Positions 11,300-22,581 of a stretch of 64,000 nucleotides of DNA are shown here, in pieces; positions within the stretch are counted from its first letter, which is position 1, and each line of letters begins with the position of its first letter. This stretch comes from Staphylotrichum longicolle. Its lineage: Eukaryota; Ascomycota; Sordariomycetes; Sordariales; Chaetomiaceae. The translations under genes were made by a program, and so were the position numbers. The stretch spans positions 7,068,001-7,132,000 of the forward strand of contig JAHCVI010000001.1 in NCBI GenBank assembly GCA_019096155.1, read 5' to 3'. Under the pieces are notes generated by a model. The model was not told where the DNA came from, searched no databases, and saw nothing but the letters and a program-made list of their open reading frames with translations.

Positions 11300-14200
11300 A
11301 TGGGCTTCCTCGGCGTCTACCGGGCCATCTACGACTACGCGCCCCAGGGCGAAGGGGAGCTGCAGATCGCCGAGGGCGACGTGCTGTACGTGCTCGAGAA
11401 GAGCGCCGACGACGACTGGTGGAAGGCCAAGAAGAAGGCGGGCGGGGAGGACGAGGAGGAGCCCGTCGGCTTGGTGCCGAATAATTACGTCGAGGAGGTA
11501 CGTTTGTGTGTCTCTTGTGTGAACGTCGTGTTGTGTGTGTTGGGTGTTGTGTTGGTGCGAGGGAAATACGGGGGGTGGGATGGGCAGCGTGGGGGGTTTG
11601 GCGGGGTTGAAGGGACGTGAAAGGGTTGTTGCTGACGCTGCGCGATATAGGTCCAACCGAGGCCAAGGCAAGGGCGCTCTACGAGTATACCCGCCAGACG
11701 GACGAGGAGCTGTCGTTCCCCGAGGACGCGCAGCTGGATGTGTTTGACACGTCGGATCCGGACTGGATTCTGGTGGGGCATGATGGGGATTATGGGTTTG
11801 TGCCCGCCAACTATATCGAGCTAGGATGGCGCCGAGAAGGAGGACGAGCCCGTGGCCGCGCCGCCTCCGCTTCCCGCGAGAACCCCGAGCAGCGATGTGC
11901 AGAGCCCCCGCTGCCGGCCAGGAACCAGGTTCCGTCTGAGCCGAGCTCCCCCGTCACGCCTTCGGCCCAACCCGGCCAGCATGATCGCCGTATGATGGCG
12001 GCTCGCGCCGGCTCGTCCCAGCACCAGCCCCCGGCGCCCCTCGATCTCCAGCCCCGCCAGCAGTACGCCGACGAATCCGATAGCGAAGTCAAGTCCCCGC
12101 CGCTTCCGGCCCGCCCGCGCGGCGATTCGCAGCTGTCGGTCGAGTCCCCCAGGGTATCTCCCCCGGCGGAGCAGCGCCGCCGCAACGATTACGACAGCCG
12201 CAGCGACTACGACGCGCCCCGGACCCCGCGGACCGCGCCCCTCACCCCCGGTGATTTCCACATGTACAACATCAACGAGATGGTGTCGGTCATGGGCAAG
12301 AAGAAGAAGATGCCGACCACGCTGGGCGTCAACCTGCGGACGGGCATGATCATGATCGCCCCCGAGCACGCCCAGGACGGGCCGTCGCTGGAGTGGACCG
12401 CCGACCGCATGACTCACTACTCGCGTGAGGGCAAGCACGTCTTCATGGAGCTGGTCAAGCCGAGCAAGAGCATCGACTTCCACGCGGGTGCTAAGGACAC
12501 CGCCGAGGAGATCGTCGCCATGCTCGGCGAGCTGGCCGGCGCCGTGCGCGCTGAGGGCCTCAAGGAGGTCATCATGGCCGGTACCGGCCGCAAGGGAATC
12601 CAGCAGAAGAAGGGCGTCATCATGTACGACTTTATGGCCCAGGGCGACGACGAGGTCACGGTCGGCATTGGGGATGAGGTCATCATCCTCGACGACACCA
12701 AGAGCGACGAGTGGTGGATGGTGCGCCGCGTCAAGAACCAGAAGGAGGGCGTCGTCCCGAGCAGCTACATCGAGGTGACGGGCGTCATCGACACCCCCGT
12801 CCAGTCGTCGACGAGCGGCGTCAACGCTGGTCTGTCCACGGTCGAGCAGAACCGCCTCGAGGAGGCGCGCCTAACCAAGGAGGCCATGCGCGCCGGCCAA
12901 CGCGAGGATCAGAGGGAGCGGGAAAGGGACAAGGCGAGAGCTTCTGAGGTAGGCCCCGGCTTGCGTTTGCCCGACCGGAGTAGTAGTCTGTCGGCCACAA
13001 ATGGTAACACCGAGGCGCAACAGCGAAGTAGACGCGAGAACGGCCGCGCCGAGGCCTCGGGCTCGTCCAGGGCCAACGGCAAGTCCAGTGAGCCGCGAAT
13101 CCCGTCGAGTGTCCCGGGTGGATGTGCTAATCTTGTGTTGCCAGAACCCGACCCCTCCAAGGTCCGTACCTGGACGGACCGCTCCAAGTCCTTCACCGTC
13201 GAAGCCCAGTTCCTCGGCATGAAAGACGGCAAGCTCAACCTCCACAAGCTCAACGGCGTCCGGATCGCCGTCCCCATTGCCAAGATGTCGCTCGAGGACC
13301 TGGAGTATGTCGAGAGCGTCACGGGCATTTCGCTCGACGAGGACAAGCCGCTCTCTGACCTGAAGAAGAGGGCGATCGCATCGGGCGAGAGCTCTCGCAG
13401 GTCGGAGAGTTCCCGCAAGGCCCCGGCTGCCAAGGTCGGCGTTTCCATCGAGCCCAAGAAGTCGGACTACGACTGGTTCCAGTTTTTCTTGAGCTGCGAC
13501 GTCCAACCGCAGTTGTGCGAGCGGTACGCCCAGGCCTTTTCGCGCGAGTCGATGGACGAGAGTGTCTTGCCGGATGTTGACGCCTCCGTGTTGCGGAACC
13601 TCGGCTTCCGCGAGGGTGACATCATTAAGGTGACGCGTTTCCTCGATACCAAGTACGCGCGTGGCAAGAAGGGCAGTGCTGGCGAGGATGAGTCCGGCGG
13701 TGGGCTGTTCTCTGGCCCAGGAGGCACGCTGCGGAATAATACCAGGAAAGGCCGCCCGGCGCCTCCGGTTGAGACCAGCAACGTCGTCGATCCGAAGGCG
13801 TTCACTCAGCAGACGTCCTCTGCCCCGGCCGAAGCCAAGGTGGCTTCTCCGACAGCAGCGACGGCACCTGCGGCACCTCAACCTGCTTCTAGCCCGTCCA
13901 GCGGCTTTGACGATGATGCCTGGGATGTCAAGCCGTCCAAGACCCCCGAACCAGCGCCGCAGCAAGCTCCCGCACCGGCACCTGCGCCTGCTCCTGCTCC
14001 TGCTCCAACCCCGGCTGCCGCCCCTGCGGCTGCTCCCGCGCCGGCCAAGCTTGTCGGGTCGATGCAGGACCTGTCTCTACTTACCCAACCACTAACGCCA
14101 GAGAAAGTCCAGCCTCCCGTTCCACCACCAGCCTTGAACCTGGCGCCCGCTCCCGCCCCTGCCCCTGCCCCGGCGCCCCCTCAGATCCCCCAACCTACCG

Positions 14201-15091
14201 GCGCAACCCCGGGTTTCTTCAGCGGGATGCAGCCCCCAGCAATCAACGGCCAACCGCAGCAACAACAGTTCGCCCAGCAGCTCCCGCAGAACATTGCCCG
14301 CGCCCGCCCCATGGCGCCGCAGTACACCCAAGGCCAAGGCGGGCTCATGCCTCCTCCCCCGTCCCGCCCGCTGTCCGCGCCGCAATCCGCCCAGCCCAGC
14401 GCCTTTTCCCCACCCCCGCTCCAGCCCCAGATGACCGGCTACCCGACACCGCAGGTCGCGCCACCGGGCCAGAGCCTCAACGACCTCACCCAGGCCCGCC
14501 TCCAGCAACAATACACCCAGGCCATGCAGCAGCAGCAGCAACCCATGATGCCCATGATGACAGGAATGCCGCAGCAGCAGCCCATGATGCCCATGATGAC
14601 GGGCATGCCGCAGGGCATGCCCCTGCCGATGCAGGTCCCGCAGCCGACGGGGTTCATGGGCGGCGGGTTCATGCCCCAGCCGACGGGGATGGGCATGCAG
14701 CCGCCGATGCAGATTGCGCAGCCGACGGGGTTCAACATGGGGTATCCCCAGCAACAGCCACAGCAACAGCAGATGCCGCCTCAGCAGCTGCCGCCTCAGC
14801 CGACTGGGTTTGCGGGGGGCGCGCTGGCGCCGCCCATGCAGCCCGCTGGTGCCGCAAAAGACGGGTCCGCCGCCGCCCGTCCGGTTTGGCGTGCCCGAGG
14901 GCAGAAGAAGATTGTGCCGCAGGCGACGGGAGGAGAGGGCGAATTTGGCCGCTGCGAGTGAGTTTCTTCCGTCTTTCTCATTTTTTTTCAATCTCCATAT
15001 TGTTATGGTCTTGTCTTGGTTGAAAAAGGTGATCGTAATTGCTAACCGGATTCTTTTTGTTACAGCGCCGGACAATCCGTTTGGGTTCTGA
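11300..15091 (+). CDS. sla1: Actin cytoskeleton-regulatory protein Sla1, carrying six apparent single-base indels
   Basis: Sla1 couples endocytic cargo, clathrin and the Las17/Arp2-3 actin machinery at cortical patches. Order: SH3-1 (MGFLGVYRAIYDYAPQGE); SH3-2 (ALYEYTRQTDEELSFPEDA); SH3-3 (GVIMYDFMAQGDDEVTVG); SHD1 (RTWTDRSKSFTVEAQFLG); SAM-like SHD2 (YDWFQFFLSCDVQPQL); Ala/Pro linker; Gln-rich tail with repeated QPTG motifs like Prk1-kinase sites; C-terminal NPFGF. Exons 11300-11497, 11651-13087, 13145-14957 and 15066-15091 total 3474 nt (1157 aa). As sequenced, the frame breaks near 11667 (-1), 11824 (+1), 11907 (-1), 14843 (+1), 14900 (-1) and 14938 (+1). These cancel, and the total is divisible by three. 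Without correction the 3' ORF stops at 14961. Upstream neighbour AMD1 is intact. Confidence 0.9.
13088..13144 (+). other. 57-nt stop-free intron inside SLA1
   Basis: Donor GTGAGC, branch-like GCTAATC and acceptor TTGCCAG bound 57 nt. Removing it joins 'NGKS' to 'KPDPSKVRTWTDRS', the expected start of SHD1. Because its length is a multiple of three and it has no in-frame stop, it is invisible in an ORF scan and its retention would add 19 residues. Confidence 0.8.
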
Positions 15092-16451
15092 GGACTCCGC
15101 GTCTGAATGGGCCGAACCGGAAAATCCTCCCGTTGTCTGTCTGTCGTGGCTTGCTTGGTCTCGTGCAGGGCGTGGTGTGCTCTCTGTGGCTGCCGTCTTC
15201 CATGGGGGTGCAAATCCCACCGGCGTGACATCTCATGACTGGGGCTGCTCACCGAGCGAACGGGACTTGTTTGCTGTGCGGGAGAGGAAACGGAAGCCGA
15301 AGCTGCACAGGGATTGTAGCCAAAGCCTGCTTGAGGCAGAAAGGGAGGTGAAACTCGTTTTTGGAACAGGGGTTTGATAAAGACGAGTCGGGAGTCAAGG
15401 CACAGAGCAGAGGGGAGAGGAGAGGAGAGGGAGAGGGGTGGTATGTCATATCAATCCCGGTGTGGTGTCCTGCTCTGTCCTGTGGAGGATGGGGTTCGTT
15501 GGTGGGGAGCAGCATGTCGGTCGAAGCATGACGGAGCGCTGCGGGTTTTTTCTCATCTTGTCCTGCGTTGGTTTTATCCGTCGTTGTCGTTTTGAGCCTC
15601 TTGGGGTCGTTTCTTCTAAAGTCTTAGCACCGCTGTACCTACACTACACTACCTTGCACACTAACTACACTACAAATACGTATTTACACCCTTTGACTAT
15701 CCTACTTAGTTATTGCTAAACCGTGGTCTGTTAGGTGATATAATGCTGCGGTGCGGTTTCGGTGTGTGAGGGGAGGATGGGTTGTCTGGGTCGATGTTAC
15801 GTTGCTGACGGCCCAGCTGCTCGTCGCAAGGGAGTTTAACATAATGCCTCTCCTCTGTAGCTTCTGAACAGTGCGAGGCTGGTGCCCGGTGTTTTGCAGT
15901 GGTGAAAAAGAGGACGAAGAACAAAAGATGGCCAGATGGGAAAAGGCATCAAAACGTGGTTAAGCCGCCAAACAGCTGCTCTCAAACAGTTTGATGTCCG
16001 TGCAACAAGCCGGGTACCGCAACCGCAGATGGAACCCAGATCCATACCGTCATCTCACTCCCGATGCAACCGTGTTCCAGGATGTAAGTTACCAGCGACT
16101 GGGATGCAGACAGCAGATGCTAAGACTCGATATATTGGCGTCTATAAGCTCTCCCACGCACTAGCCAGACACTCCGTAGGAAAATGAAATGGCAACACAC
16201 AGACACACACTCACACCCAAAACCCCATTCGCCCTGATGAACTGAGAAAAGTAAGAAGAAAACGTGTGGTCCGATACCATCCCGTCCCGTCCCGACCCGA
16301 CCCGATCCGTATCGCCGTGCCATGCCGTGCCATGCCTTGCAATGCCATTTCACCCACAACAACACCCCCATTACACACTGCACCAACCCAATCGCAGCAA
16401 CAACAGGACACAACACCTGCCCTGCATGAGTCACACTCACACTCGCACCTG
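15092..16451. other. Convergent intergenic region, SLA1 / TLC-domain gene
   Basis: This 1.36-kb stretch should contain the two 3' UTRs. Visible low-complexity features: a GGAGAG purine tract (15408-15437), imperfect CACTAC repeats (15640-15675), CCCGACCCG repeats (16280-16305) and TGCCGTGCCATGCC repeats (16317-16345). No gene is recognised. Confidence 0.5.
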
Positions 16452-17652
16452 TCACTGAATCGTCCCGTCCCTCAACTCCTCACTATCCGGCACGACATCC
16501 ACGATCGAAGGCGCCCTCCTCCTCAGCCTGGCCGCGGCGGCCGAGTCCTTGCCCTCCACCGCCGACGCCACCTTCGTCCCCGGCGCCGCCTCCGCGGTCG
16601 CGGGCACGGTCACCTTGCCCCCCTTGGCCTGCTTGGGCGGCTCGAAGCGCTTGCGCACGGCGGCCACCATCTTGACGAACCAGTACCAGTTCAGGCCGTT
16701 GAGCACGAGGTTGCTGACGAGGTACATGAGGGTGAGCCAGACGGGGACGGCGGCGGCGACCTTTTCGTCGCGGGCGAAGAACATGGGGTTCGTGTCCGGG
16801 GTGAGGAGGGGGTTGTTGCTCGACGTCGAGTTGGAGAAGGCGGCGGCGAGGTACTCGGGGGAGGGCGGGCGGGAGAGCGAGTGCCACATGTCGACGTAGA
16901 CGACGGCGGACTGCCAGGTGCCCCAGACGAGGCGGCAGGAGAAGAAGGTGACGAGCAGGGCGATGCCGTTGTACAGCTGGGGCTTGGAGCCCGTCATGTT
17001 GAGCTTGTCGAAGAACCAGTGGATGTTGAGGAAGGGGGTGGAGAGCTCGTAGAGGATGAAGATGGGGGAATAGTAGTTGAGGTACGGGCGCTGTTGCGGG
17101 AGGGTTAGTTTGGGTGGTTTTTCTTTTTTCGACATCGAACAAAAAGGGGTGGCGGGCGTGGGGACATACGAAACCGAAAGTGTAGACCGCCAGGGCGCTG
17201 ACGGCGTGGGCGAGGAGGCCAAAGCCAAAGATGTCCAGGTTGAGCAGGGTGATGCCAAGGTCCCAGACGAAATAGCCCGCGGCAAGGGCCTGGATCAGGC
17301 CGCAGGCGCCCGTGTATCCCCAGACGCGCTGCTCGTAGTCCATGGCCTTGCGCTCCTCGTCGGCGAACATGACCCACAGGGCCAGGGCGTTGATCAGCAG
17401 GGCCTGGACGAGCGAGACGACGTGGGTGTCCCAGTTGGCCTTCTTGGTGCGGTTGTGGGCCGGGTAGAACTGGGGGAAGAAGCGGGCCGAGAGCACGGGC
17501 GAGACGACGACCTGGATGAAGGTGTAGAGCAGGGCGGCGCCGAGCACCTCGTGGATGTGCAGCGGCAGGGTCGGCATGGCGAGCCACTCGGCCAGGGGAT
17601 CGACGGCCCTGCTCAGCGCCGGAATGGGCGGGATCGGGAACGGGTCGCGCAT
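16452..17652 (-). CDS. TLC (TRAM/LAG1/CLN8) domain membrane protein
   Basis: TLC-domain proteins are multi-pass ER or plasma-membrane proteins linked to lipid handling; the non-ceramide-synthase branch (TMEM56/TLCD-like) lacks an assigned reaction in fungi. Two exons, 17170-17652 and 16452-17090, flank a 79-nt intron (GTATGT...CAG, phase 0) that joins 'VYTFGF' to 'RPYLNYYSP'; the product is 373 aa. The TLC core runs from about residue 55 (TKKANWDTHVVSLVQALL) through RVWGYTGACGLIQALAAG to FDKLNMTGSKPQLYNG and VWGTWQSAVVYVD. About seven hydrophobic helices are visible and the C-terminal tail is charged (LRRRAPSIVDVVPDSEE). The ceramide-synthase HHxxT-type catalytic motif is not seen, so a synthase is unlikely. 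The frame is intact. Confidence 0.82.
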
Positions 17653-18655
17653 CGTGTCGGCGTGGTTGCGGCGGGGAGTGGTGTTTTCGGGAACTGGGTT
17701 TGGGGAGAAAGGGGGGCTCGTCGGCGATTGTTATAACAACGAATGGCGGATGGCGTCGGTCAGCAGGCCCAGGCACCCGGCGGCAGCAGCAGCAGGTGCG
17801 GCGCCCAAGACTGAGACAGGGCGCTCGGCCCAGGCAGCTGATGAGTCGGAGGAAGGAAAGAGGAGAGCTTCTGCACCTATGGCTGCGCCATGTGCGTCCT
17901 CGTCATTCGTGGCTTGCTCGAGTCGAGCTCCAGGCTGCAGAAGAGGGCAGGAACGGGGACTCCCAGGCGCTTTTGACTCTTTGGAGCCGTGTTTTGTTGG
18001 GAACGGTCGAGGCTTGGCGCCCGAGGCCGCCTATCAGCACGGCGATAAGTCGAGCTGCCGAGCAGACCCAGCCACTGAGGAACTCTGGGGCCGCCGAAAG
18101 AAGCGGGGTCAGACGGTGTCCGGCGGGGCTGACGGCCGCCTTGCCAGGCTTGAGCCAGCTCTGGCCAGGTGCGGACCTGTCACATGCGCTCGCTCACACA
18201 TCGTCCCAACAGTCTCGGCCATCTCCACACTCATCGACGACATCTCTCCTGACACCTTGCAGCCGTGAAGTCTGGACCCATGGTTACGGTCTATGCTCAT
18301 TTCGAACGATCGTTGCGTACTGGTGGAAAAGGAGGACAAGACCCGGCGACGTCCAAGCCAAGCAAAACACCGCGAAAATGAAAGAAACTATGCCAGGCAA
18401 CATCGTAGGTAGTAAACCTACTATGTATACCGCAGTAGAGCCAGCAAGAGCATATCAAAAGACGATCCCTCCAGAAACCCAAAACCGTTCCAAAAATGCG
18501 TCTTGCACAAACCCCTCATGCCTCGACACCCCAAACCCTCCATTCAAGTCCCTCCCATTCCGAGAACAACAGACGTTCAACGCCCAACAAGCGTGATACA
18601 CCCGGCACCGGTGCACCTGGCCTGGATTCAACGCACAAGCTTTCGTCTGCCCTCC
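17653..18655. promoter_or_regulatory. Intergenic, promoter of TLC gene and 3' flank of the unknown 1085-aa gene
   Basis: Only short, compositionally biased ORFs are present. 18340-18600 is C/A-rich and lies directly downstream of the minus-strand gene, so it is probably its 3' UTR. Nothing else is recognised. Confidence 0.4.
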
Positions 18656-21600
18656 TCATTTGCCCGAGTCGCTGCCATCCTCCGCCGTGCTCTGGCGCCG
18701 CAGCTGCCAAGGAGGCCGCTTGTTTACTTTGGTCTTGCGGGGCGCTGGCCTGTCTCGCTCCGGCCAGCTTGCCAACGAGGCCGATGATGAGGCGTTTCCG
18801 TCGTTCTTTGTGATGAGGGGGGCGCCGCTTGGTTCGTCTTTGCGCGGCGGTGCTGACGCGGTGTCTTGGTTGTCTTGGGCAGGAGGCCTGGCGTCGTGGT
18901 TTGGTGGAGGTTTGGTGGACGAGGAAGGGGTGGTCGTGGTATCTGCCGCTGAGGGGGCAGGGAGATCTTGCTGAGTATTTCCTCCTTTAGTGGGCTGGAC
19001 TGAAAACCCCGCCTCCTCGCCAGTGTGCTCCGCAATCGTGTGCTTGTGGACCAAGGATTGTTGCCAAGCAAAGAACGAAGGCGGAGGTTCACCTTCGTAA
19101 AGGCCTTCTTGCTTGAGAAGATAGGCCTTGGGCTTGCCCGCCTCGTCCTTGTCGTGATACACGATGCTGATGCCCCCACCCGCTAGGAGGCGCTTAGGAA
19201 ATGTGACGCGCCCCATCTCGTGAGAGTCCTCGACCACCATCTGGACCCTGTCGTTGGGGGGGTTATCAGGTGTGCCACTTTGTGCTTTCCCATCGTCGGC
19301 GTCGTATTTACCGTTGGTCTTGTCCCGGGGAGCTTGCCCATCCTCATGTTTCTTCTGGCGTTGACTCGGTGGCGGCTCAGGTTTGTCTTGGTTGGGCGGC
19401 TGATGATCATCACCTCTGTTGTTTTTTTGTTTCTCGTCCGGTGCAGCCTGGTGTTTGTCCTCGTTCGATCCCAGCCACTCAAGCCATCCACGGACCCTCT
19501 CGCGGCTCCTTTGTCTGTGTGGAGTCTGTAGAGACGATCTTCCTGTATTGTTGTAACCTCCAAGCTGGCCAGCATGCCTGGTGTGATGGGTTGCCGGCGC
19601 GGTCCGTTGGTGTTGGTGGGAAGTGCTTGGGGAACGCTTAGGGTACGATGGAGGAGGCAACGGAAGTGGTGATGGCCGCCCCATCTCCTGCATCCGCGTG
19701 CTTCCAACCATCTGGTCCACCTGCGGCCCATCGCTCGGCACCCAATGCGATGGTTTGTCGAGCTTTCCCAGCTGCTGCGCTGTATGTCGCCCATAGAATT
19801 TTGATGGAGGTGCATCCGCTTGCGGCCAAGGAGAGGAGGAAGAGGTGGTGAGGCCTATGCGGAGCGAAAAGTCGACAATCCTGGGAGGAAGCTTCCACTC
19901 CTCCAGCTTGATCCCTTTCTCAAGATAGTAAGATCTGAACGAGCGGGTGCCCCGGCCATCACTGCTTGCCCCGGTGTCAACCCCCAAGACTGAGCAAGTG
20001 AGCATGGTTCTGATCATACTCCAGGCCCATACAAGAGATGCGCTATGATTTTGTTCAAAGTCAAATGTACCAGCTCCCTCGCCAGGTTCTTCGAGCTTCT
20101 GGAGAAGCTGGGCTTCTTCTGTCGGCCCGTTGATGGCCATGAACTTTGACAAGGCGGTTGCCATGTAGCCCATTTTGTCGCCTTGGACGTCAAGCTGAAG
20201 GCTTGCCAAAGTATCCATCAAACCTCTCGGATCCACAGACTGCAGGATTAACAGCTTCAAGGCTTCTTGCTGGAGGTTGTAGTCGCCCATGTGGTGCGCC
20301 GCTCCAGCAACGAGTTCGATGACTCGGCGTTGTTCAGGAGTAGACGTCCACCTGAAGAAGTCCCATTCTGGCCTTCTGCCGTCTGGATCCGGCACATATA
20401 TCGGCAGAAATGAGCGGCTTTCCAGGAACAGACCGCGGAAATTTTGCAAGATTACTCCATCTGGGCGCCGTTGAGGAGGGCCTGGCATCTCGAGAACAGT
20501 TCTGGCGAGTAGCCATAGGACAAAAGGCCGGCTCATCATCAGCTCTGGATCATGACGTTCCACGGAATGGGCAAGTCGCTTAGCATGGTCGTAGAGCAGC
20601 GTGTTTTGGGCGCATGTGATCGGGTCCTGGAGGATCCATGCGCCAAAGAGGCTGAGCAAGCCCATGGTCGAACTCTGGTCGTAAGAAGGGTGGCCCCAGT
20701 CTCTGACGATTGCTTCGGCGACATCTGTGGTGCGTTTGGTGTCGAAGAAGAGCAAGTAGGCGTCGGAATCGCCAAACAAAGACATGGACGCGAGGAAGAG
20801 ATCAACAAAGTCCCAGACACACTGTTCACCTACCAAGTCGAGATACATCCGTCTCCAATCAAAGAGCTGTCTGATGTCGTCTACTACTGCTGCCACAATC
20901 TGCTGGTGTGAGCACTCACGAACGTACTCGAGAACGTGGAGGCAGCGGACGAGGCATTGAATCTAGCGTGTTCAAGGCGTGAGTGTCTGAGAGCAAGGTT
21001 TGCGGGATATGCCGCCGTGGACGCACCTCGGTCGACTCAATGGGTGTTGGGCGCTTGAGAGCCCTTGAGACTTCTCCAACATTTTCCAGTACCCTGTGGG
21101 ACCAGGAGCAGGGTGGAAAGTCCCATAAGAGAACGAGGAGCTCGTAGTTCGCTTTGAGAAGCAGGGGGTTCTTCATGAGCGGGTTGCGATAAGGGCCCGT
21201 GTAAAACATATCTGCGAGGTCAGGCATGGCCTGAAAAGCTTTGTAGTCGCCACAGGCCCCAAGCATATCGGCATACTGCAACCAAAGATATGGGATCGTG
21301 CTCAGGTGCTCGAGCCGTGACTTGAAGTGCTGCTTGGCCTCCTTGAACCGACCCAATCGCCGCAGACGGCTGAAGGTCTCGAGATCCAACTCCCAGTCCT
21401 CTTCAATCTCCATCTCGAGCTGGATGCTCAGATCCCTGGCTGTTTGCGAAGGGTCGTAAACAATGTCCACTCGTCTTTCCAAAACCTCCGAGGCCGAGTC
21501 AGAAGTCCGATACGGCTCGGAGGAACCGGATTCGGTTTCAGAGTCCGCTGAGTCCTTGCTGTTGGCTTTCTTTGGAGGTGCATGGGAAATGGAATCGTCA

Positions 21601-21977
21601 GAAGAACTACGCGGAGAGCTGCCACGGGAGGGGGCAGCGGCATGCTGTCCGCTATGGGAGGCTGGTTTTCGCTGGGCGGAGACAAGAGGCCCTGGCTGGT
21701 GTCTGGGACGAGACTGGGACTGGTACCATCGATCCCAATCTAGGGGTTCTCTTGGTTCTGCCACGGGAGGCCTTGGAAAGTGAACACGGCGACGAGGAAT
21801 CTCCGGACCGCTCGGCGCCGGGGCCGGGAAGGAATAGGGTGGTTCAGGCCCAATTTCGCGTCCATTGGGTGGCTCAGGTCGCCGACGGTAGTGAATATGA
21901 TTGCTCTCAAAGCCCACAAAGGGCGACGGGCTCTCAGTCCGACGTCGTGGTGATGGTGGTGGTAGACGAGACGTCAT
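18656..21977 (-). CDS. Unrecognised 1085-aa protein, disordered ends with a helical core
   Basis: I do not recognise this protein. Exons 21027-21977 and 18656-20962 are joined across a 64-nt intron (GTGCGT...CTAG, phase 0) that links 'PTPIESTE' to 'IQCLVRCLHVLEYV'. Residues 1-170 are Pro/Ser/Arg-rich and disordered. Residues 175-600 look helical with TPR-like spacing, for example FSRLRRLGRFKEAKQHF, YLWLQYADMLGACGDYKAF and LASMSLFGDSDAYLLFFDTK. Residues 640-880 are disordered and basic. A short ordered block follows (GRVTFPKRLLAGGGISIVYHD...AYLLKQEGLYEG), then another disordered tail. It is head-to-head with the equally unfamiliar 22582 gene and they share a 604-bp spacer. No signal peptide or membrane segment is seen. 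Mostly intact single frame argues that it is a functional gene. Confidence 0.72.
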
Positions 21978-22581
21978 GTCTTCTGTTTCTGGTTGTCACG
22001 TTGGGGACTGTCCTCGGAACCTGCTGCATGAGTCTCGAGGGATTAGCCAGGGAGAGACGGATCGATACCGCAGGCGGCGAACACTGTTCATGCCCTCCGT
22101 GTGTCCCCCCCATGGACACATACATACGTACTGTGGTACTTCGGTATCTGCTCTTCCTGGTCATGGCGCTGCTGGAACGCCTCGCCTGCCGCCTCCTACA
22201 AAGTCCCTTCGAGTTTGGCCTTCGTGCAGAACCAACACACCAATGAGAAGTCTCAAATGGCGAGCTGGCTGCAACGGAACCGGGCGGCCAGGCTGCGTGC
22301 AATACCTCGGCGGACGTTACACACAGCCAAACGAGGCAGTGCTGGCTGCATCTTCTGCAAGCTTCATGCAGTGATGCAGCAAAGGGACCGCCGCCTTCTT
22401 GCCTCTCGGCCTGGGGGTCTGAGCAGGCGCTCGCCAGGGCGCTTCCAACCCCGCTCCAGTTGCTTCAAGTAGCCGCCTGTGTTGCCCGGTGCGAGGCTCC
22501 CGTCTTTTCTGGCAGTGAGTCGGCTTGCCAGTTGATCCCGCAAAGCACTCGAGAAGCTTGAAAACCCCAGACAACAAGACA
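21978..22581. promoter_or_regulatory. Shared bidirectional promoter region of the unknown pair
   Basis: This 604-nt spacer separates two start codons pointing apart and is the only room for both promoters. No strong low-complexity leader or known binding site is evident. The overlapping antisense ORFs have no domain. Confidence 0.5.

Noticed and set aside
11655..11670. Acceptors at CCGAG or CCAAG that would splice SLA1 exon 1 to ARALYEY without any frameshift.
   Set aside because: Possible, but the ATATAG acceptor gives the expected VQPR link and the same exon needs two further indels just downstream, so one more indel is the simpler reading.
11650..15091. Programmed ribosomal frameshifting as the cause of the SLA1, ORC1 and exonuclease frame breaks.
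   Set aside because: Changes of both signs occur in clusters without a common slippery site or stem-loop, and in unrelated genes.
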